A DNA stretch of 64,000 nucleotides from assembly GCF_030272615.1 (NCBI RefSeq), contig NC_081414.1:4341501-4405500 (forward strand), written 5' to 3'. Position numbers and translations under genes: made by a program. Source of the DNA: Cryptomeria japonica (Eukaryota > Streptophyta > Pinopsida > Cupressales > Cupressaceae). Shown piece by piece: positions 26,101 to 35,691 of the stretch. Below the pieces are notes generated by a model. The model was not told the origin of the DNA. It was given only the letters and a program-made list of their open reading frames with translations, and made no database searches. Within the stretch, counting starts at the first letter, position 1, and every line of letters starts with the position of its first letter.

Positions 26101-27228
26101 CCATAAATGTTGAACCATCTGCAGGCATTCGAATAATGTCATCTCGGCTTCTATTGCGTGCACGGTAATCCATAAATTGTGCCAAGCTAGTGCACTTGAA
26201 TAATCGTTGCATACATGGAATAATGGGAATATAGCGAAGAACCTTGCGAGGAACCCTTTTTGTTATTTGATCTGTTCGATATCTACTGATATGACATTCA
26301 GGGCATTCAGTTTGAAATTCATGTTGTTTGTGATATATAATATGATCATTGGGACAAGCATCTATTGCTTGATACTCCATTCCAATATCTTTCATAACGG
26401 CAGATAATTCTCGGTATGAGCGAGGTAGAATATTTGATGGTGGTAACAAAAACTCACCTATCAATCTACAACAACAAAATATAATTTGTTATAATAAAGA
26501 ATATCAATGGTACAGCATGATTCAGAGTTTATTATGACATATATGACATGCCTTAATATACATGACATTGTTATGTTGGATAAACCATTCATAACCTTCA
26601 AGTTCACCAACAACAATACAGTGGAGAGAAGAGTTGTCTGCGAGCCTTCATAAAGGGCCTCATATGCCTTCTCAAGTAGAGGGACATCATGAACAACAAC
26701 AAGGTCATCTTCATCATCATCATCAGTTGCACGAGTACTAAATGAGTCATGGATCAATGTATTTGTACCATCATCTTCAATTGTGTTTTCTAGCTCATGA
26801 TCTTCATCTTCCATGGGATCATTATCTTCAGCTTCGATATTCACACCTCCATGTTCGTCCACTTCGAAAACCATATTCTCAGGGTTGTGTTGATCTATAA
26901 CATGTGCTCTGGGGTGCTCGGCCTATATAAAATTGATATACATAAATAAACTGTGATCATGATCTCATCATCGCGTGATTTATTATGTATATAAATTGTC
27001 AAAATGATATAATGAAAAACTTACCAATGGATGATAATCATGTCCACCTTCAATGTTTCCATGTAGCCTACAATGTTTCTTCGTTGTTTTGATTAGAAGT
27101 CTTCTAGTCTTTAACCCCTTACAAATTTTGCACGGACAATAACATTTTCCATCACCTTTTCTTTTCAAGTTAGACCACAATCTAGCAATTGTCTCCTTAT
27201 TTTGTTGTTCGTTGATATTGTCTGACAT
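22856..27228 (-). pseudogene. CACTA TNP2-type transposase
   Basis: Reading leftward from ATG 27228: a transposase-associated zinc-binding domain (CYCPCKIC, GGHDYHPL; 27228-26990), an acidic linker and LLEKAYEALYEGS block (26874-26560), the Transposase_21 core (26464-25900, with ACPNDHIIY, ECPECHISRYR and LAADGVNPFGEM), its continuation (KGKFACPICGP, about 25535; QIVHLFDSMHIGKN, about 25125), DUF4218 (24437-24230, LPPAFFNAQEHYL and IELCGPVHTRSMW) and DUF4216 (about 23670-23200, ending in an acidic segment). The C terminus is a poly-aspartate tail of about 100 residues encoded by a trinucleotide repeat, ending HDDEE and a stop at 22856. This is the complete TNP2 domain order. Several interruptions remain after allowing for introns, so the catalytic protein is probably inactive. 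Confidence 0.85.
22868..23190 (-). repeat. Trinucleotide microsatellite encoding the poly-Asp tail of TNP2
   Basis: A mixed ATC/GTC repeat of about 320 bases. In the TNP2 frame on the minus strand it reads GAT/GAC, giving aspartate with rare Gly, Asn and Glu. Because the repeat has no stop in any frame it also creates long spurious poly-Met, poly-Ser and poly-Ile frames, which are not genes. Confidence 0.85.
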
Positions 27229-28747
27229 GGTCTTTCTTCACAGGCAAGAAAATAGAAATTATTGTCTAACATGGGCTTTCCCTCAGGAACTGGCAGATCC
27301 TACTTCCATACTTTAACTCTATTTTCTCAAAGGACAATCCTAAAAATCCATGCATTGCAAACAAATTTTTACACCTTTGTTGGTTGTGGTGGCGTCACAG
27401 AGAGTTTACATCAATAAATGAAGAACATGCCAATGCTTTTAATGCAGCAGTAGAAGTCTATCTCTTATTCAATATCTCTAGTGAAACCCCCATGATCTTT
27501 TGTTGGAGTAGAATTTGTTATATTCTAGAAAGGGTCTTGTCCTTTGTTGATGGGATATTCATCTACCTCAAGAAATAACTGTTCTTTTCTCCAACAAGAA
27601 GTGGAACAAAATGAAGATCTAGCACCATGAAATTAATCCTCAAAAGGATTACTATAGTTAGTTTTGGTAGATAATGATCTGGGTAAAATACTAATGTGGC
27701 TTTACGAAACATTATGTACTAGCTTAGCATACTCTAACAACTTTGGTGCGACATGCTACATCCAATTAAGTCTCCATCGGTATCTCTATTGTGTTTATGG
27801 ATTGGGATTCAATGTACTCTTTTTATACACAGATTTTACTTTCAATTGAGGAGGTTTGTATGTACTTACTTGTCTTTCGATTGTATCCCTATTTCAAGAA
27901 TTTCTTCTATCAACAAATCATTTGTTGTAAGTTGTACAAGTGGAAGCTTGAACATGCCTTCCATGCTAGCCTTGTTGATACGTTCAACACCATCTTGTGC
28001 AACAAATCTTTAGAACTCCATTTTTCCGAATTGAAGAGTGAGTAATAGGGACAATCTAGGACACTTACAGAGGTTTTGCAAGAGAGATAAATAGACCTAA
28101 ATATTATGGCTTAATAATGATCAATAGGTAAACAGATAAGAAACTCTCAATATCAAAATGACTTTCTCAATTGTCTTTACTAGAAATGGATAGATCTGCT
28201 AATAATGGCTTTATGACTGTATGTCAACTTTAGACTCAATCCAAGAAGAGCTATAACTAATATGTGATATCTAGATTTATGATCTCTATAATATAACAAT
28301 CCCATAATTATGTTTCCACGCATCTATACCACAACACAAACATCATGCTAGTGTTCAGCCATAGCAATTGATATCCTAATTATAGAATGTGAAATATGCA
28401 CATAACTATGAATAAAGATTAAGAAAAACAAAGAAAGATGCTTATTGCAAACATAAATGACTAATGGACAAGAATTGAATTCATTGTAGATAGTCTTGAA
28501 TATCAAATTCACTTATTTGTGTGCATTTAGTAACTCATGTACTTGTGGCCAACCATTTATCTCTTTCATAAATTAAACACTTATTAATAACATTAAATGG
28601 CTGAGTAATTATGTTTTAGTTGAAATTGAAAATAAAATATTTTATTTCGGGACAGCGCACACTATTCCCTATCATATTTTAGACTCTCAATTTTATTAGT
28701 AGTGGTTTGATGTCTTTGGAGCTGATCATTGCATTTCTTTAGTTACA
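27229..28747. other. 5' flank of the TNP2 gene
   Basis: About 1.5 kb between the transposase start and the PPR fragment. It should hold the transposase promoter. I see no clear TATA box, no gene and no obvious repeat. Confidence 0.4.
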
Positions 28748-29438
28748 TTTGCCAGCCTACTCCTAGCCTGTGCCAAAATGGGAGCTTTGGAACAGGGTAT
28801 GGACATCCATCAAAGCATAACAGATAGAGGAATTTTGTCAGATGTAGTTGCAACTGCACAAAATGGATTTGTTGAGAAGGCTTTAGAAACTTTCAAGCAA
28901 ATGCAATCAGCAGGTGTAAAGCCAAATTCCACGACCATTGCTACTATCCTCCCTGCCTATGCCAAAATGGGAGATTTGGAATAGGGTATGGACATTCATC
29001 GAAGCATAAAGGATAGAGAAATTTTGTCAGATGTTGTAGTTGTAACTGCCTTAGTAGACATGTATGCAAAATATGGAAGCATAGACAAGGCACGTGAACT
29101 ATTTGATAGAATGTCTGAAAGAAATGTTGTCTCGTGGACTGCAATGATTGTTGGATATGCACAAAATGGATTTGTCGAAAAGGCTTTAGACACTTTCAAG
29201 CAAATGAAATTGGAAGGAATAAAGCCAAATTCCACAACCTTTGCCAGCATCCTCCCTACCTGTGCAAAAATGGGAGCTTTGGAACAGGGTATGGACATCC
29301 ATCAAAGCATAACGGATAGAGGAATTTTGTTAGGTGTTGTACTTGCAAATGCCCTGCTTGACATGAATGCAAAATGTGGAAACATGGACAAGGCTCGTGA
29401 ATTGTTTGATACGATGCTGCAAAGAGATGTGATCTCAT
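28748..29438 (+). pseudogene. Captured PPR (PLS-type) gene fragment inside the CACTA element
   Basis: The frame gives classic pentatricopeptide repeats: DMYAKYGSIDKARELFDRM, VVSWTAMIVGYAQNGFVEKAL, GIKPNSTTFASILPTCAKMG and MGALEQGMDIHQSI, repeated about three times with one PLS cycle shortened by an internal deletion near 28852. Such proteins bind organellar RNA and usually have ten or more repeats and a targeting peptide; here only about five or six repeats remain. One in-frame TAG lies at a glutamine position near 28979. Homology starts abruptly near 28748 and stops near 29438, where an unrelated tail begins. It sits between the transposase 5' end and the right terminal region, so it was most likely picked up by the transposon. 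Confidence 0.8.
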
Positions 29439-29539
29439 GTGAACAATCAACACGCGCGTATACAGGAGGAAGGGATTGCTGATACAAAATTGAACGCTCA
29501 CTCCTCAATCACAGTTCTATGGTTTTACGAGATTAAACT

Positions 29540-29916
29540 AGGAAAATTAACCACCACATGTATATTTTTTGCAACATGAAATTAAAAACTAGGGCAATTT
29601 GAATCTACCTCCTATGTGGGATTGCCTTCAATGCGGGTTTGATGTTCTTGGGGGTTGAAGTCGCCACGGACACCTACGGGGGATTGCAATTCACAAATGA
29701 ATTCCCTGCCTCTTTTTTTATTTTGTAACGGCCGCTATCGTCGGAATTACGACGAACTCGAGCACTTTTTTGAAAAAAAAGAAAATTCTCATTGCTAATG
29801 CCTTCTTCGTTGGAACCAAATGGGTAATTTCTATCGGAATTACGATGAATGCGGGCATTTTTTCAAAAAAAAATCAAATTTGGCCACAATATACCTTCTC
29901 CGTCGGAAACCTTAGT
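29540..29916. repeat. CACTA right subterminal region
   Basis: A unit of about 80-100 bases built on TCGGAATTACGAYGAA, a run of T/A and a CTTC-CGTYGGAA end occurs twice (about 29734-29815 and 29838-29910). The first copy contains, inverted, the 17-bp word found in the left subterminal region. Confidence 0.7.
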
Positions 29917-29943
29917 CGAAAATCTAGTCCAAATGTATTAGTG
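29916..29943 (-). repeat. CACTA right terminal inverted repeat
   Basis: Read inward it begins CACTAATACATTTGG and matches the left end at 22 of 28 positions. It is followed by the target duplication GTT at 29944-29946. Confidence 0.85.
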
Positions 29944-29946
29944 GTT

Positions 29947-30139
29947 CTCACCATGTTTTTTCCCTTAACTGGGTTTTCCATGTCAAAAATCTATGTGTTA
30001 TGTATGTTGTTGATGTGGTGTTTATCTTCGTTATTGTTGTTCTTGATCAGATCTAAAGTTGAGATTAATTTGGTTGAGTTTGGTGAAAATTGATTCACCC
30101 CCCTTCCCTCTCAGTTTTCCTGCATTGTTGCTGCCAACA
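29947..30139 (+). repeat. Copia 3' LTR, right part (after the CACTA insertion)
   Basis: This segment has the look of a copia U5 end: a GGGTTTTCCATGT block, then a C-rich block (TTCACCCCCC) and an end in CCAACA at 30139, which mirrors the TGTTG start at 6082. Joined by position, the LTR would be about 1.34 kb. It has no other reason to stand directly beside the CACTA right end. Confidence 0.65.
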
Positions 30140-33100
30140 ACTTACTCCTTTTATTTGTAAGAACCATCTATTCAATGTCTTGCAACCTTGAATATTACTA
30201 TCTTTGTGTTTAGAATGAATGATAATGCAGATGAATCTGAGGGAAATTCCTCAATTCCATTCTCAATTGGGAGTTGATGAGAAGTGAAAATCTTCAGACA
30301 CAGGAATTTGTATTGTTTAGTTTTAGAGCATTCTATCATTTCCCTACTTATGATAGTGGTGACCCTATCTTTATGCGCGTTGTCATCTTATTCACCGTGA
30401 TGTTGCCTTATTCACCATCTTTCAATCATGACTATCATGTCTTGTGCTTTTGCATGATGTGTTTTCTATCGCTATCATAAGAACCACTAATCCACAACCA
30501 TTGCACTTATTTTCAACTCATTGTCATAAACTTGGTATCATGAAAAAACCTCTACACCATGTCTTCATCCCATGGCTTCTTGGATTATCCTTGTGTATGA
30601 AGGTGTCTCTCAAACTTATATATTTCCTTTCAATGTTATTCATATTCTTTTTTTCAATATGATTGTGATTGAGCTCTTATTGTTACTATATTTTAGACGT
30701 GTCATCATGTCATGCTTCACTCTATCACTTCACAAGGATCTTATGACTCTTGTTATTAATTTTGTGCTTGCCTTCAATTTTATGTTGGAAACAACCAAGA
30801 TCTATTGCAAAAATAAATAATCTCCACAAATTAGCAAGATGCAAAGTGAGAAATCTCACATTATCACTTGTAACCCAAAAATGTATAAAGAGGTGCCTTG
30901 CATATAGAAGAAACCAAGAAGAGGTGAGAAGTTAGGAGTCAAACTTTGACTACCTCTCCAAGTATGCAACAAGTGTAGGACTCTATGGACAAGTGTAGGG
31001 ACACTTGACAAGTCTACATGAGGTGAGACAAAAGACTCTCTAACCTCCCATAAGGTGAGAAGAAAATATATCAACCCTCAACTGAGCTTAACCATAGTGT
31101 GAATAGGACTCAACTAAGTAGGCTAAAAGAAAAATAGTTAGGTAAGACACTTTTTCAAACTAATAGTTTAAACCTAGCTTGTAATACAATTATTTAATAA
31201 AGATCGATGCATGAGATAGCTTAGTATTTGAACTTGAATAGAGCCTACTTAGATTGAATCCCTTGTATATTATCTAAGCCTTAAACATGAACACTAGTTA
31301 ATAGTAAGAGTATCCAAAATGAACATTACAGTGAATTTGATAATGAGATTGAAGATAAATTATAGGTATCTCACAAGGTAATACATAATTAATAGATCTA
31401 GATAGTCTGTAACATGGACCTTTAGGATGCACAAAATATGACAAGATGATCTTGAAATAGACCTATGTTGATAGTTGTGCAAGAATGAAACCTTCATATT
31501 AGATTATGACCATAAAAAGATAAATATGAAAGAACAAGGATCTTTAAGGAACTTTACAAGGTTTATCAAAAGGTGTGAAGGGAAATAGTAAATCCATAAT
31601 GATCATATGTCCCATAGAGAAAAGAAAACATGACAAGAGTCATAATTTAAGACAAAAAAAAAAGTATTTTTTTATTTGTCAAGTGAAAGCTAAGTGATGC
31701 AGAGCATCCTCCATGTGGGAGAGAATCTCTTCCAAATTTTAATTTATCCTATGTTGGGCAGAGTAGTGGAGTCCTCTTATGAGGACCTAATATTGGCTAA
31801 TTTGAAATATGGGAGTTAATGTTTTTTTTCTTTTTTTAGCCTGTGTGTGTGGATGCTTCTAGAGAGGTCGTGTAGCATGCAAAGCAGCAGTTTTAGGAGT
31901 TTGAAAGGAGAGCAATATTTTGGGGAGGCTTCTTTGTTTTTTCAGGAGTGTGTGTGTGTAGGGTGTTTTTGGTTTCATTTTATGGTTTTCAGTGTTTTTT
32001 AGGGGTGGCGAGTTTAACCTGTTAGCTGCAAGTGTAGCTTAGGTTGAGTTTTTGAAAGATGGCTTTTGAGAAGCCATCACATGTTGGTAAAACACCATTG
32101 TTGTAGGTCTGTGAGAGATTGAATCAGATTGAAATGTGTTAAGTGAAGCCAATAGGCTCACTATTTTGTATTGCAGATTTGTTATGAGTTTCAATAAGGA
32201 TTTTTAGAAGTTGGTGCATCAGTTCGTTGTTCATTCTTATCTATTTTGCCACTGTATCATTCATATTTGTTTGTGTGTTTAAGTGATGGTTGTGGTAGGT
32301 ATGTGTGGGTACCCAACCCCACTGTATCACTAAGTCACTAATTGACCAAAGTTATTCATGCAGTGATGCCCATCCTCTAAGAGGGAATCCTAATGTTGTC
32401 CTTGTAGAAAACTAGAATTAAAATTATGGTAAGTTAAAATTATTAAAAGCTTCACATCCACTAGGATTTTTATCAATATAGAACTGCCAAATCTAAACCT
32501 AAAATCTTAAGTAAAATAAAATTTATTAATAACCACATCTAATGAAAATTTTAAATATAATCATATGTCAAGATTGAAACTAAGCACTCTAATAAATTAA
32601 ATTTTAAAAAATTCTTATGTCCATGGTATACTATTTGTTTGAATAATGTCATAATATTTTTAGAACTAAGATCCTAAGCATGCCAAAATATATGAATTTA
32701 CCACATTTGCGACAAGTACTAGTGGATTTCCTAACTACCTTAATTGAATACATATATATTGATATGCACAAACTATTCAAAGTTTGTATGTTTCTTAGGT
32801 ATGTGGAACTCTGGAGATAAATACTTGAAGTTCCAAAACCAAGCTCCAAAATAAATTAGGATTGATAATGTGTTTGTAACTAAGATGTTGAGAGTCAACA
32901 AAGCTAACATTTAGTGCATGACATGTGTTTTTATAAAACTTAACCCTGAGAAAACATGTGTCAAATATTAAAATTTAAATTTAAGTATGTCAAATTTCCC
33001 TGGGATTTCATTAATGTGAGAATTGACCAAGTGAAGTTAGCCACATGTTCCCATACTGATTTTATTCAAATTTGATGGCTCGGCCTGGGACACTAAATCT

Positions 33101-34611
33101 TGTCTTAAGTCCCAAGTATTAGATGCCACCCTATATTAATATAACATAATGACTTTTTAGACCCAAACATGAAAGCCTAGGGTTAATGTTATTATCAAAC
33201 CCAAGAAGCCAAGTATGTCGTTCCAAGAGAATGAACTTGGATAACTTGTCATAAGGATTTAGTGATGTTGTAAGAATACATCCTTTAAATAAATAAGAAG
33301 TTCAATTAAATAAATAGTCTACTTCGTTGTGGGAAAAAACTTAAGAAGTCCAATTAAATAAATAGTCTACTTTTTTTCAAGTCCATTTGGTTGTCCTATA
33401 TGGTATCAAAATATGGTTTAAAACTAAGGGCCTAATGTGTAGCATTAAGGATAAAATTTTAGGTTCAATTTTGAGATTGATTAGGGATTAATCATGAAGT
33501 TACTCTTGATGCAATTAGTAAGAAATTTGTTTTTCAAAATATAGTCTTTTATAATGTATCAATAGGTAATAATTTTTTTATCATTGCAGTTCCATTGGTT
33601 TAACTTTCAAGCATAAGGAAGAAGATGTGACAAAATGGTAGAAGGATAAGGGTGGTTCATAGATGAGTTACTAAGATCTAAGATGTAGGAAATAGAGCAA
33701 GGGTGTTGGGAGTAGAGGGAACCCAACAAAATGGAAAAATGAAATACTTAAATTACCTGCAAAATAAATACTCTTCAATCAACATGACATGAAAGATCAC
33801 ATGTTGCAAAGGAAACTAACAAAATTTATAGTTGGATTGCATTAGAATGAGAAGAAAAGGAACCTAAAAGTGGATGGGATCCAACAAATTCCAAGGAAAA
33901 ATCCTTCCAAATAAATTGTCAAGAACAAATCCATCTCTTAAAGTTCATCATTCTAGATTCTTCCAAACAAACTATTTTCCTTGCTTTCGCTGAATAGAAA
34001 CGTGTATGCTTATCATAACATTCCATTTTAAAATCAACTAGACAAAAATTGTTAGCCGCAACACATAAGTCTTTGGACATGATGAAATGAATGTCCCACT
34101 ATACAATTTCGACATGAATCAAGTACAAGAACTCAAGATTCTTAATTTAGTTGTGATTGAGGATTGTAAACAAACATTAGATTTGGCATATGAAATTTAG
34201 TCTTCACTATCATTTTCTAGGCATGCAACTAATGCAAAAGTATCCAATTCATATATTAATTCATATTAGACGGGTGAATGAAAAAGTCATTCAAAAGAAA
34301 ACTAATGTTATAGGACAACATGGAAATATGCATAAAGAAATGCACATGGATGTAGTACTTAAAATTGAGCAACATGCTAGTAAAAAAAATCCACTTCAAG
34401 TTGGGGCAGCTCTATTCTTAGTTTCCTACTATTAATTTGTAATGGATACTATTTCTTGTTAAGAGGGGAAAATGATTGTATCATTATAATCAACTTTATT
34501 GTTCATTATAAACAACTTTATTCTTCGCATATGCTTGTGCTATTCCTACATGAGCACTAAGTTATATCCTTTATAATCATTATCATTCATAATGTTCTAG
34601 TATCTCATTTT
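30140..34611. other. Intergenic region, no gene recognised
   Basis: About 4.5 kb of AT-rich sequence. The stretch 31840-32340 has the T/G-rich texture of an LTR (for example a GTGTGTG-rich start and CAATAAG words near 32195) but I cannot define ends. A 29-bp unit (AAGAAGTYCAATTAAATAAA and nine more bases) occurs twice, at about 33296 and 33343. Open frames here show no family features. Confidence 0.5.
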
Positions 34612-35325
34612 GATTTATATTTGTATGTAAAATACATAAAATATTTAATTTTTGAATAGTGTTATGTATTTAAAACATCAATATTTAATTTTATAAAAAA
34701 AAAAAAATTTAAACAAAAAAGATCTATTATCAAAATAGTAGATTGTATTCTCAAGTCGATAAGAGATTAGAATATTTTCTAATACTTATTTTCATCACAA
34801 AATGTGTGCATTTATAATTAATTTCAAAATTCATCATGCCATAGTTAACATATTAATTTGATTTTGGGGGAACAACACAAAATGTAAGAATATGTAAAAT
34901 ATTTTTTTCTTCAAGCTAAGCGGGTTTAACCTTCGAGGAAACTTTGTGGTTAAGCGCGCTTGAGTTGGAGTAGTCTTGGGATGGGTGACCTCCCGGAATG
35001 TCCAATACTTTACCTTTGTGAACATCAGCTAGATGCAATGAGTGCTAAGTGGACTACACATGAACCATGTGTCAATCAATTTGACTGAAAAACTATATAG
35101 TTGAATCTTATAACAATATCATAATAATGAAATTCACTTGAATTAAAATTCTAAAACACATAAATTATGAATAAAAATATACTTTTCTTTACATATATAA
35201 TTTTCTTTCAGACTTTTAACATATAATAAAAAAAGTTTGTGTTTTTTTTTCGCTCCTGTAGCCACAAAGCTTAATCAATACAGGGAAAAAATTATAGATT
35301 TTGTCTCTTTTATGATTTTAGTCTT
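34612..35325 (+). repeat. Upstream copy of a direct repeat flanking the actin gene
   Basis: This segment aligns with 38377-38883 through several blocks: ATCTATTRTCAAAATAGTA, ATCACAAAATGTGTGCATTT, GGGGAACAACACAAAATGTA, AACATATAATAAA and AAAGCTTAATCAATACA. It ends about 175 bases before the actin TATA box, so it is part of the actin upstream region. It carries an insertion of about 165-220 bases, absent from the other copy, that contains 5S-like sequence. Confidence 0.75.
34936..35006 (+). ncRNA. 5S rRNA-related sequence (pseudogene or SINE/TRIM part)
   Basis: The block GGTTAAGCGCGCTTGAG, then GTAGTCTTGGGATGGGTGAC and CTCCCGG, follows the 3' half of plant 5S rRNA, including the A box, intermediate element and C box of the internal Pol III promoter. 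The 5' half of 5S is not recognisable. The insertion it lies in has no counterpart in the otherwise similar downstream duplicate. It may be a 5S pseudogene, a 5S-derived SINE or a relic of a Cassandra-type element, whose LTRs carry 5S sequence. I cannot see Cassandra LTR ends. Confidence 0.6.
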
Positions 35326-35500
35326 AATCTTTGGATTTCCCAGTCGTGAGCAATGGAGCTCAGAATGCTTTTTCAACAAAGCACCGCCCACAAACATATT
35401 TCGGTGCCATTTTTGATCTTTTGCTTTTGTAGAACCAGATTTATTCCTACTCTGCAACAGCTGCTCATCTGACAAATGACTCAAGTAATCTTTCCATGGC

Positions 35501-35507
35501 TATAAAA
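35501..35507 (+). promoter_or_regulatory. TATA box of the actin gene
   Basis: TATAAAA in the context GGCTATAAAAGCTC, 191 bases before the start codon. A transcription start near 35530 would give a short leader exon ending at a GTAAGT donor (35602), a leader intron to the AG at 35676, and 15 more leader bases before the ATG. A leader intron close to the start codon is usual for plant actin genes. Confidence 0.7.
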
Positions 35508-35691
35508 GCTCATCCCTCAATGCCTGTTTCATACAGTGCAGTATCATTTCAATTGCTGATCTTCTCTGCAACATTGCAATCTGCGCCCTACCCAATTGCC
35601 TGTAAGTCTCATAAATTTGGTATGTATTTTTTTTAAGATTAAAGAGCAGAGCAATGAAGTAATGCTTGTTTTGTAGGTGATCATTTAAAGA

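Larger units (their letters stand above)
7229..29943 (-). mobile_element. CACTA (En/Spm) DNA transposon, about 22.7 kb, with cargo genes
   Basis: The left end reads CACTAGTACATTCGGAGCTG. The right end, read inward, is CACTAATACATTTGGACTAG, 15 of 20 identical, and the next 8 bases match at 7. Both ends are flanked by GTT (7226-7228 and 29944-29946), the 3-bp target duplication typical of CACTA elements. A 17-bp word (TTCGTCGTAATTCCGAC) occurs at 7420-7436 and inverted at 29740-29756, about 190-207 bases from each end. The interior carries both standard CACTA genes on the minus strand: TNP2-type transposase and a Transposase_24 protein. The plus strand holds two copies of an unknown protein family and a PPR fragment. 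At 22.7 kb it is larger than most described CACTA elements. Both transposase genes are damaged, so it is probably non-autonomous now. Confidence 0.85.

Noticed and set aside
28748-29438. A functional PPR gene
   Set aside because: Too few repeats, no start or targeting peptide, an internal deletion and a stop, and abrupt borders inside a transposon.
30274-30820. Overlapping plus-strand frames of 60-80 codons
   Set aside because: Hydrophobic, AT-driven composition with no recognisable motif; overlapping frames are equally open.
34936-35006. A functional 5S rRNA gene
   Set aside because: Only the 3' half is recognisable and it has several changes; no tandem array.
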